A program made the translations under genes and the position numbers. Below are positions 31,815 to 39,514 of a DNA stretch of 64,000 nt, piece after piece. The stretch comes from SKLM01 sp964514285. Lineage in GTDB: Bacteria; Chloroflexota; Anaerolineae; B4-G1. Where the stretch lies: NCBI GenBank assembly GCA_964514285.1, contig CAZEQC010000001.1:62001-126000 (forward strand), given 5' to 3'. Position 1 is the stretch's first letter, and each line of letters begins with the position of its first letter. The notes under the pieces are model-generated. The model ran no database searches and was not told the DNA's origin. It saw nothing but the letters and a program-made list of their open reading frames with translations.

Positions 31815-34800
31815 TCAGGCTCGTGCCTCGATGACGCGTCTCCAGATAGAAACGGGAAGGGCACGAGGCGCTGCGTCGACGGTCATCAACGCTGGCCCAG
31901 ACTCCAGCCTGGCCTCTTTCTCAATGGCGGCGAGGATAACGGGCCTATGCTCCAGGCCGAAGGGGGCTTGATCTCCCGCCGCGTCGTAGCGATAGAAGAC
32001 GATTCCAGCGACCGGCTGGGCCTCACGGAAGTAGCGGACGGCCTGTTCTACCCAGAGGTCGTTGCCGGGACGCCATCCCAGACCACCGGAGGCATCTAGG
32101 TGCTGGGGATTCAACTCCGTGACAAATACTGGCAGATGACGGAACCTATCTGGGACGACCTCCAGCCCCGTCTCCACAGTCCGCAGATGGAGATACTGCC
32201 ACTCCAAGGGCCAGTCTGTGAACTTCGCCGTTGACCAAACCTCATCTGGATCGTTCGTCTGCGTCTTGCTGTGCAGGAATAGGGCCTGAGCACCATCGAT
32301 GTGCTCTAGGATGTACGTCCACCACTCACGGTTGTTAGAGCCGGGGCCGAAGTAGGGGTCAATGGGTGGAGGGCCCATCCTGACGCGCCCACCAATACGG
32401 TACCAGATGTCGTTATAGACCTGAGTGACATATTGACGAGTCAGCGGGAACTCCTCATACGATCCGAACCCGGGCCATTCCTGACGGTTGTTCGGTTCAT
32501 TGCCAACGTGAAAGAAATCAACGCCCTTCGCCGCGAGCATAGTGTCCACTACAGCAGCGACGAAAGCATCCCGGTGTTGTGGCCGGGGCAAGGTGCCAGT
32601 GCCGTCGGCATACCCCCAGTTGAGACGCGCGATCACCACAATACCCGCTTCCTGAAGATGCGTGAAATCAAGAGCGATCGGCTGCCGCTGTACCTGGCGG
32701 TGTACTAGACAACAACCTCCCATATCGCGCTGGACCATCCATTCTCCACCAGTTTCATCATGGAGCCCGAGGAGAACCTCAGCTGTCGGAGGGCCAGCCC
32801 CCTTCTTAACGTGCATGGCCCGAACCCCAGCATAGTCCCCTGTGGACTTCTGCTTACGCCGGCCATCCCACGTGTCGATGATATGAAGCGTGTCCCCCTC
32901 AATGTCCTCCAGATAGACGAAATGTCCGCCGTCGGCTCTTCTGAGGATGATCTCCCAGTTTGCATCCAGCAGCTGTTTGAGAGCGCTGGCGGAACGGGGT
33001 TCATTATGCTTGATCCCATCATCAAAGGCTGAGAACAAGGGCACAACCCCAGCCCAAGCTAGCAAGTTATCGCTGACGTAGGCTGATCGGGCAGCGACCA
33101 AGAGCTTGTCAAGCAGCGGTGGGGTGACGTCACGTCGATAGACCTTGCGCAGAATTATGGACAACCCCGTCAAGAAGCAACCATAGCGACCGATTGTCTC
33201 TCCCCCCACGTCGGGATGCTCCCCGAAATCATAGTCAGCCCAGCGGGGGTCGCTCTGTGCTAGAGCGATATCCTCTTCTAACCCAGCTAGCGTCTTTATG
33301 GCCATCTCCCAGGGGCCCTCGGCCTCGACTTCCTCGTACTCAGCGCCTGGGTAGTGCTCCTCATACCATGTCTTCAGGTTCCTATCCCAGAGGTTAGGAT
33401 TGACGGCGACAATGCGCCGATCAGGAGGCCCCGTTCCTGCATCGTCGGCTGAGTGACCGAGGGTCTGCATACGATCCGAAGAGCCGACAGCAGCGGCCAT
33501 CCACCACTCAAGTTGTTCGACTGTCTCGTCGAACTGGGGAAGAAGCAGATATGTCCGATCGTAGGGCTCTCGAGGAGGCACGCAGTCACCCAGCTCAACG
33601 TCCCCGGCCAGCAGTTCGAAGCAGGGGGTGTGCGGCATCTGTTTGAGATGTGCCGCTCGGATCCCCCTGAGCAGGGGGACGTAATCCTCTGCTGCCTTCA
33701 GCTTCCGCTCACCATCCCGAGTATCGATGACCTGGAGCGTGTCGTCTACGATCCTCTCTAGGTAGTCAAAGCGTTCACCTTGGGCACCTTGGTCATCAAC
33801 GCGTCTGAGGATGATCTCCCACCCCTGGTTCCACAAGGCCTCCAGTTCGTCGACAGAACGGGGGTTGTCATCCTCGATGCTGTCATCGAAGGCCGAAAAC
33901 AAGGCGACGGCATCATCCCAGATCAAGACATCGTCATCAATGAAGGCCGCCCGGGCAGTCAGCAAGAGCTTATCGAGGATTGGCGGGGTGATGCACCGTC
34001 CATAGATGTTGCGCAGGAGGATGGCGAGACCCGTGAGCAAGCTCCCGTACGCTCCTATCGTTCCCCCACCCGGTTCCTCGCCGAAGTCAAGGGCTTCCCA
34101 GCGAGGATCATTCTGGGCAAGCGCGATATCCTCCTCCAGATCCGGCAGAAGATGCAGCGCCGTCTCCCAAGGCGTGGGCACCTCGATCTCACGGTAAAGC
34201 GCACCAGGATAGTGCTCCGCATACCAAGCCCTCAGATTCTGTCCTTGCTGTGAGGGATTGATCACGGTTATCTGGCGATCAGGAGGCCCGACGCCAGCGT
34301 CATCAGTCGAATGACCGACGGTCTGCTTCCCCTCCGAGGTGCCAACAGCGACGGCCAAGCGCCATTCGAGCCGCTCAAGGGGATCCTGCAGCTGTGGCAG
34401 GAGCACGTAGGCGCGTCGATACGGAACTCTTGGCGGCACACAATCGAGCAGCTCTGGCTCGTCCGGGCCCTCTTTGGAAGACAGGGCGTTCTGTCGGTCT
34501 TTGACCGCGATCATATGGTCCACGAGGGCCGGGTAGACGCGCTCGTAGTCCGTGTGGCCCCATCCCTCCGTGGGGCCAAGGGTGAAGGGGCAGGCAGCCC
34601 AAACATAATAGTCTTTGCTGGTCTCGCCGTCGTACCAGGTGAACGCGTCCACAATGGTGTCGATAGAAGCGGATTGCTCATCACCTAGATACCACTCGCT
34701 CACTACCAGAGGAATCGTTTCCCCTCGTTGTTCAAGCAGATGATACAGGAAGCGATATCGGAAGTGGAGAGGGCCAGCTCCCTCCACCGCTGGCGCCCCT

Positions 34801-36140
34801 GGGATCGTGTCCGGCCAGTACGTCATAGGATCGTGGGTGTCGAACGTGCCTTCGTGCAGGGTTAGAATGTGCCCGCCCTGACGTGCACGGGCGAAGACGC
34901 CTGTCTCCACCATGGCCACCATCTCATCCCATTCCGGCGTGCCAGCGTTGAGGCCAAACAGGGCCAGTTTGAGGCCGTGCCCTTCGGCCCGTTCCATACA
35001 CGCCATCATCAGTCGGGCCAATTGGCGGTAGCCATCAGCTCCCGGTGGATCGGGTTCGTTGACGATCTCCCAGTAATCAACGACGTCCAGATGATCGCTC
35101 CCTTTGCGCAGAATCAGCGCAAGTAAATCATCCGCCATTTTGCCCAGGTCGGCCTGGGGGCGCTCGACGCCACCGCAGCCTTCAAGGCCGGAGGTGAAAC
35201 GTCCAAGGGTGATGATCTCCAGATCGATCTCCTTAATCTCGTGCAGCCATCCGAGGTCATCGACAGCTTTGACGACGGGAAATCGCGTTCCATGGTGGTC
35301 CAGTTCTCTGGAAAAAGCGGGAACTTCATTGGCGTAAATAGCGTGCACGCCGATCTTGCTGCCCTTATCAATGACGGGATAGTGCCACTCAACCGGCTCG
35401 GGCTCGGGATCTGGCTCTTCTGGTGCTTCCTCAACGATGATGAGCTCGGTGGCATCCCAGTAGGCGTCGTTGTGCTTGAAGGCCCACATAGTTCTGCTGC
35501 GCAGGAAGACGGTGACGGTCGCCGCTTCCGCTACCTCTTCCACAGGAGGCACCTGGTGATAGTCATTATAGATGGAGGCTGCCGGGCCCCAAACGACGGT
35601 ATCGGCCCGGGGATTGAGGCCGCCTGTGGGGTCAATGCCCAGCATAAAGGAGACGTTGCCAATGGCGTCGTTCCAGGGGTCGCCGTTCAGGGCGGGGATA
35701 TCCTCTTCCATAAGGTAGGTCGGCCCGACCCCGACGCCACACGAGCAGTGGGGGTTGTCCGTACAATCCTCGTGCCCTTGGAGAGGATGGTTGCTCCAAG
35801 CATGGGCCTGGGCGGACAAGCGTACCCTGCAACCGGGTTCCACCGAGACTTGCTGCATGAACCCGGCGTCATGTCTACGATAGAAGGTGAAGAGTCGAGC
35901 TGCTTTCTCGCCAGCGTAGACGCGATAGGGGACATACGCCTTGCGAATATCTCCAACCTCGGGTTGGTCCCAGCTGCCCGGATCGTGATAGAACCAGGAG
36001 AGCCAATGAGGAGGTGTGTGGAACTCTCCGAGCTCTGTCTGATACAGCTCTCCATCTTTGGGAATGATCACAACCCGATGACTGCTCTCCTCGCCCCAGT
36101 CAGCCTCAAAACCGCTATTCTTGAGCAGGTTATCTGCCAT
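31815..36140 (-). CDS. Giant protein: two glycosidase-like barrels flanking two C39-like peptidase repeats
   Basis: A 1441-residue protein. Domains read as: CBM-like jelly roll (1-240; NLLKNSGFEADWGE); TIM barrel 1 (about 255-545) with NEP (E362) and a second Glu in VVSEWY (E482), clan-A glycosidase style; C39-like repeat A (about 560-820); C39-like repeat B (about 850-1105); TIM barrel 2 (about 1110-1420) with GNEP (E1215) and VTELN (E1342). Repeat B has C988, H1073 and D1089; repeat A has Ser700 and Arg790 at the first two positions, so it looks inactive. No signal peptide or anchor is visible, which is odd for such domains. The ATG follows AGGAGGTGA. It is 54 bases downstream of radC, probably co-transcribed. 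Confidence 0.75.
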   Translation of the reverse strand: MADNLLKNSGFEADWGEESSHRVVIIPKDGELYQTELGEFHTPPHWLSWFYHDPGSWDQPEVGDIRKAYVPYRVYAGEKAARLFTFYRRHDAGFMQQVSVEPGCRVRLSAQAHAWSNHPLQGHEDCTDNPHCSCGVGVGPTYLMEEDIPALNGDPWNDAIGNVSFMLGIDPTGGLNPRADTVVWGPAASIYNDYHQVPPVEEVAEAATVTVFLRSRTMWAFKHNDAYWDATELIIVEEAPEEPDPEPEPVEWHYPVIDKGSKIGVHAIYANEVPAFSRELDHHGTRFPVVKAVDDLGWLHEIKEIDLEIITLGRFTSGLEGCGGVERPQADLGKMADDLLALILRKGSDHLDVVDYWEIVNEPDPPGADGYRQLARLMMACMERAEGHGLKLALFGLNAGTPEWDEMVAMVETGVFARARQGGHILTLHEGTFDTHDPMTYWPDTIPGAPAVEGAGPLHFRYRFLYHLLEQRGETIPLVVSEWYLGDEQSASIDTIVDAFTWYDGETSKDYYVWAACPFTLGPTEGWGHTDYERVYPALVDHMIAVKDRQNALSSKEGPDEPELLDCVPPRVPYRRAYVLLPQLQDPLERLEWRLAVAVGTSEGKQTVGHSTDDAGVGPPDRQITVINPSQQGQNLRAWYAEHYPGALYREIEVPTPWETALHLLPDLEEDIALAQNDPRWEALDFGEEPGGGTIGAYGSLLTGLAILLRNIYGRCITPPILDKLLLTARAAFIDDDVLIWDDAVALFSAFDDSIEDDNPRSVDELEALWNQGWEIILRRVDDQGAQGERFDYLERIVDDTLQVIDTRDGERKLKAAEDYVPLLRGIRAAHLKQMPHTPCFELLAGDVELGDCVPPREPYDRTYLLLPQFDETVEQLEWWMAAAVGSSDRMQTLGHSADDAGTGPPDRRIVAVNPNLWDRNLKTWYEEHYPGAEYEEVEAEGPWEMAIKTLAGLEEDIALAQSDPRWADYDFGEHPDVGGETIGRYGCFLTGLSIILRKVYRRDVTPPLLDKLLVAARSAYVSDNLLAWAGVVPLFSAFDDGIKHNEPRSASALKQLLDANWEIILRRADGGHFVYLEDIEGDTLHIIDTWDGRRKQKSTGDYAGVRAMHVKKGAGPPTAEVLLGLHDETGGEWMVQRDMGGCCLVHRQVQRQPIALDFTHLQEAGIVVIARLNWGYADGTGTLPRPQHRDAFVAAVVDTMLAAKGVDFFHVGNEPNNRQEWPGFGSYEEFPLTRQYVTQVYNDIWYRIGGRVRMGPPPIDPYFGPGSNNREWWTYILEHIDGAQALFLHSKTQTNDPDEVWSTAKFTDWPLEWQYLHLRTVETGLEVVPDRFRHLPVFVTELNPQHLDASGGLGWRPGNDLWVEQAVRYFREAQPVAGIVFYRYDAAGDQAPFGLEHRPVILAAIEKEARLESGPALMTVDAAPRALPVSIWRRVIEARA

Positions 36141-36194
36141 CGCTCACCTCCTGGAGTGATATCCAAGTCTCGATGGGGGGACTCGGGCCGGCTC

Positions 36195-36914
36195 TCAGAC
36201 TGAGTCCCTACTTCCACCGTCAAAACCTAGACCACGTTCACGCAGACTTACAAAACGCTGCTGACCAATAACCAGATGATCGAGAAGCTCAATACTCAAG
36301 AGATCGCCTGCTGCGATAAGCTGTCGGGTAACCTCCACATCCTCGCGGGAAGGCGAAGGGTCTCCAGACGGATGATTATGCGCGACGATGACAGCTGCAC
36401 AGTTCCGCTTGATAGCATCTCGGAAGATCTCTGCCACACGAATGTGAGAGGCATTCAGGCTTCCGATGTAGACTGTCTCGGAGCCGAGGAGGCGATTGCG
36501 GGTGTCTAGGTAGAGCACCCGGAAATGCTCCTGCTCCAGGTGGGCCATTTCGGCCATGAGAAGCTGAGCCACGTCAGACGGGGACCGGATGATAAGGCGC
36601 TCCTCCGGTGTGGCAAGAAGCATGCGGCGTCCCAATTCCAGGGCCGCTTTCAACTGAGCTGTCTTGGCGTTGCCCAGTCCCCGTTCAGCACGGAGTTCAG
36701 CAAAGCTTGCTCGTGCCAAACCTGGCAGTCCATCATAGGTGGAGAGAAGGCGCTGGGCCATGGCCAGGACGCTTTCACCGCCCACACCTGTACGGAGGAT
36801 GATGGCCAGCAGTTCAGTCGTGGAGAGTGCAGCCTCGCCAGAACGGGCCAACCGCTCGCGTGGACGGTCTCGGGCCGGCAAATCCTTGATCGTCGGCGAC
36901 GTCGCTTGACTCAT
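36195..36914 (-). CDS. radC: RadC / JAB1-MPN domain protein
   Basis: A 239-residue RadC-type protein. An N-terminal helix-hairpin-helix region (LPARDRPRERLARSGEAALSTTELL; GLPGLARASFAELRAERGLGNAKTAQLKAALELGRR) is followed by a JAMM metal motif HNHPSGDPSPSREDVEVT near residue 171. Despite the name, no DNA-repair role is proven for this family; it is often linked to mobile elements. The ATG at 36914 follows AAGGGGG; the longer reading from 36962 has no good site. It precedes the giant glycosidase-like gene on the same strand. Confidence 0.93.
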   Translation of the reverse strand: MSQATSPTIKDLPARDRPRERLARSGEAALSTTELLAIILRTGVGGESVLAMAQRLLSTYDGLPGLARASFAELRAERGLGNAKTAQLKAALELGRRMLLATPEERLIIRSPSDVAQLLMAEMAHLEQEHFRVLYLDTRNRLLGSETVYIGSLNASHIRVAEIFRDAIKRNCAAVIVAHNHPSGDPSPSREDVEVTRQLIAAGDLLSIELLDHLVIGQQRFVSLRERGLGFDGGSRDSV

Positions 36915-36990
36915 TATGCCCCCTTTAGGGCTGGCCTCGAAGAGAACCCAGCCCTGCCTCATTGGTGGATAGGTTGTAAGGGAAAATGAT

Positions 36991-37038
36991 GACGGCTTCG
37001 ATCTCTGCCTTTCAGGTTATGATCAAAGCCGTCTTTTT
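36991..37038. terminator. Hairpin with T-run between radC and DsbA-PPIase genes
   Basis: GACGGCTTCGATC (36991-37003) pairs with GATCAAAGCCGTC (37021-37033) with one mismatch, then TTTTT at 37034-37038 on the plus strand. For the minus-strand transcript of the DsbA-PPIase gene, the flank is atcatttt, so it may end that transcript too. Confidence 0.5.
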
Positions 37039-37136
37039 GCGCCGATCAGACAGCGGGTAGGGCTGGCGATTAGAAAGACAGGGACTGGGTTGCCCCAACG
37101 GCTGCCCCGGCGACTTTCTCACGTCTGGTCAATGGC

Positions 37137-38423
37137 TTACTGCTCTTCTATCAGAATGGTCTCGATGGAATCGGCCTCCGGCTGATCGGGGCCAGGCTGC
37201 CTCTCCGTCAGACTCTCAGCGACATCCATACCCTCCATAACGCGCCCGATGATGGTGAAGTTACCAGTGAAATCGGGCTGCGGAGCATAGGTGATGAAGA
37301 ATGAACTGCTGTTCTGGTTGGGCGCCGGAGTATACAACGCCAGGAGGCCAGGCTCGTCGAAGGACAGGTCGGGCGCCGTTTCATCCCCACACGTGTAGCC
37401 AGGGTAAGGTAACCCGCCCCCGGAGTTTGTGGGATCGCCGGAAAGAGCCACCTGCTCGTGGTCGACGAAGAAGAAATCCATTCCATCATACCATCCATCC
37501 TGAGCCAAAAAGGCGAAGCTATTGACGTTGGTGGAGACTCTATCCTCGAATAGATCGACCGTGATATCCCCCTTGGTGGTCTGGATGGTGGCGGCGTAGT
37601 CCTTATCCGCATCGATGACCTGTCCCGGGGGGGATTCGTACATCTGGTCCTGCATTGTGACCAGAGCAATGAAAGCTTCAAGACGGCCGAAGCCGCCGAA
37701 CTGTTGGGTGGGATAGAAGGTTTTGTTGACTACGTAGGTTGGCGTGGCCATCTGGCCATACTCTTGATAGGCCTCGTAGTCGGCCATGATCTGTTCCCTG
37801 TACGTGTGCTCATTCAGGGCCGTCTCAAAGCGATCGGTGTCGAGCTCGAGCTCACCGGCATACTCGATCAGTTTGTCGACGACGTCCTCCTCGGAGAGAC
37901 CACTCCATTCATCCTGCTTCTCGTAGAGCAAGTCGTGCATCTCCCAGAACTTTCCCTGAGCAGCGGCTGCCTCGGTGGCCTCGGCGGTGATAATGGCCTT
38001 GTCGTGGATGCTGGTAAGGGGCAAGTGTCGGTAGGCGAAACGGATCTGATCTCCGTATTTCTCGGTCAGGTAATCACGCAAGGTATGAAGGCCTGCACAT
38101 GCTGGACACTGAAAATCAGCATACTCGATGAAGGAAATCGGAGCGTCTTCGGGTCCAACAACATGGTCATCTTCATCAAGATCGGGAATTCTAGATTCCA
38201 CGGGTAAGGAGAAGACCTCGCACGTGGCGGGTCCGGAAGGCGTAGGCGTAACAGATACGTCTGTTGCGTCCAAGTTGGGCTCTGACGTGGAAGCCGCGGA
38301 CTCTGATGTAGGCGAAGGCGGCGCCGACGTGGCCGTCGCCGCTGGTGATGGTGTGGTTTCGCCTCCACAACCCGCAACCAGCCCAAGCAATAGGACGAAC
38401 GATAGTAGAACGACTTTGCGCAC
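37137..38423 (-). CDS. Lipoprotein with DsbA-like thioredoxin domain fused to cyclophilin
   Basis: A 428-residue lipoprotein. The signal peptide ends in LLLGLVAGC (lipobox Cys19), then comes a Ser/Thr/Pro linker to about residue 75. Residues about 80-255 form a DsbA / DSBA-like domain with the CPAC active site (C106, C109). Residues about 278-428 form a cyclophilin-type peptidyl-prolyl isomerase (TTKGDITVDLFEDR, SFFITYAPQPDFTGNFTIIGRV). The fusion joins disulphide chemistry and proline isomerisation for folding outside the cytoplasm. The first Arg of cyclophilin (FHRI type) is not obvious in DGMDFFFVD, so activity may be altered. Start GTG at 38423 after GGAGG. Confidence 0.9.
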   Translation of the reverse strand: MRKVVLLSFVLLLGLVAGCGGETTPSPAATATSAPPSPTSESAASTSEPNLDATDVSVTPTPSGPATCEVFSLPVESRIPDLDEDDHVVGPEDAPISFIEYADFQCPACAGLHTLRDYLTEKYGDQIRFAYRHLPLTSIHDKAIITAEATEAAAAQGKFWEMHDLLYEKQDEWSGLSEEDVVDKLIEYAGELELDTDRFETALNEHTYREQIMADYEAYQEYGQMATPTYVVNKTFYPTQQFGGFGRLEAFIALVTMQDQMYESPPGQVIDADKDYAATIQTTKGDITVDLFEDRVSTNVNSFAFLAQDGWYDGMDFFFVDHEQVALSGDPTNSGGGLPYPGYTCGDETAPDLSFDEPGLLALYTPAPNQNSSSFFITYAPQPDFTGNFTIIGRVMEGMDVAESLTERQPGPDQPEADSIETILIEEQ

Positions 38424-38533
38424 AAGAACCTCCTCAGTCTCAACACGGTGCAGGCAACAGTCATGTTGCGCGAACGCCAATCAAAAGACTCAACTTGCCC
38501 GACACCGGGTACCATAGTTGACGTATAACCCTG

Positions 38534-38563
38534 ATTGTACCACAAAAGACCGAGCTCCACCAA
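38534..38563 (-). promoter_or_regulatory. Putative DsbA-PPIase promoter
   Basis: Minus strand TTGGTG (38558-38563), 18 bases, TACAAT (38534-38539), about 110 bases before the GTG. Confidence 0.45.
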
Positions 38564-38574
38564 CGCCAGATCAC

Positions 38575-38603
38575 TTGGCAGAGAGCTGCAACCAAGGTAC
38601 AAT
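38575..38603 (+). promoter_or_regulatory. Putative promoter of lipoprotein PCMT gene
   Basis: TTGGCA (38575-38580), 17 bases, TACAAT (38598-38603); divergent from the DsbA-PPIase promoter, -35 boxes 11 bases apart. Confidence 0.5.
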
Positions 38604-38704
38604 CGCTTGCAAGATGAGACGAGGCTTCACCATCGGTTCCCTATCGGGCCGTCGATGGCACAGAGAAGCTAATCCGATGACTTAGCAGCAAAGGAGGAGG
38701 GGGC

Positions 38705-39514
38705 ATGCGAAGCATCGGCGCAGTCCTGAGTGTGGCGCTCATCCTGCTGGTAGCCTGTACCATCACGACATCGGAAGCGCCCGAGAATGTAGCAACAACA
38801 CCTAGTCCCAAAGAACAGGTCATATCCTCCGAGGAAGCTCAGGCATTCGCTCAACAGAGAGAAGAGATGGTAACCAAGACAATCAAGAACCGAGGTATCA
38901 CCGATGGGGACGTGCTACAAGCTATGGAAAACGTTCCTCGTCACCAGTTTGTGCCCGAGGAGCAGCAAGCTCAGGCCTATGGGGACTTCCCGCTACCGAT
39001 AGGTTTCGGTCAGACGATCTCCCAGCCCTATGTTGTGGCCATGATGACAGAGCTCTTGGATCTGGAAGAGGGAGAGAAGGTCCTCGAAATTGGCACGGGG
39101 TCCGGCTATCAGGCTGCGGTATTGGCTGAGCTTCCCGGCATTGAGGTCTTCACCATCGAGATTATTCCAGAGCTAGCACAAAGAGCTGAGGATACACTCG
39201 ACGGCCTGGGCTACACCGACGTCCACTGCAAGCAAGGTGACGGCTACCACGGATGGCCTGAGCACGCCCCATTCGACGCCATCATCGTCACCGCCGCCCC
39301 GGATCATGTTCCCCAACCATTGAGGGATCAACTGGCGGTCGGGGGCCGCATGGTGATTCCGATTGGGCCACGGGGTGGCTATCAGACGCTCTGGAAGTTT
39401 GTCAAGCAGGCCGATGGGGAGATGAAGGCCTACAACAAGGGGGGCGTCGCCTTCGTGCCGTTCACGGGCAAGGGGATACGAGGGAACGAAGAGGGCGGAG
39501 GCTGGCCACCGTAA
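38705..39514 (+). CDS. pcm: Protein-L-isoaspartate O-methyltransferase with lipoprotein signal
   Basis: A 269-residue PCMT. Residues 1-18 form a lipoprotein signal (VALILLVAC), then a polar linker. The catalytic part runs from about 50: VPRHQFVPEEQQAQAYGDFPLPIGFGQTISQP, the SAM motif VLEIGTGSGYQAAVLAEL, and FDAIIVTAAPDHVPQPL. It methylates isoaspartyl residues for repair, and normally works where SAM exists, the cytoplasm, so an exported form is notable. The ATG follows AAGGAGGAGGGGG. It is divergent from the DsbA-cyclophilin lipoprotein, suggesting a shared envelope-protein quality-control theme. Its 3' end overlaps the convergent membrane protein gene by 53 bases. Confidence 0.93.
   Translation: MRSIGAVLSVALILLVACTITTSEAPENVATTPSPKEQVISSEEAQAFAQQREEMVTKTIKNRGITDGDVLQAMENVPRHQFVPEEQQAQAYGDFPLPIGFGQTISQPYVVAMMTELLDLEEGEKVLEIGTGSGYQAAVLAELPGIEVFTIEIIPELAQRAEDTLDGLGYTDVHCKQGDGYHGWPEHAPFDAIIVTAAPDHVPQPLRDQLAVGGRMVIPIGPRGGYQTLWKFVKQADGEMKAYNKGGVAFVPFTGKGIRGNEEGGGWPP

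Noticed and set aside
35241..36203. 320-codon open frame antisense to the giant glycosidase-like gene
   Set aside because: No family motif and no start site; the sense frame carries all catalytic motifs.
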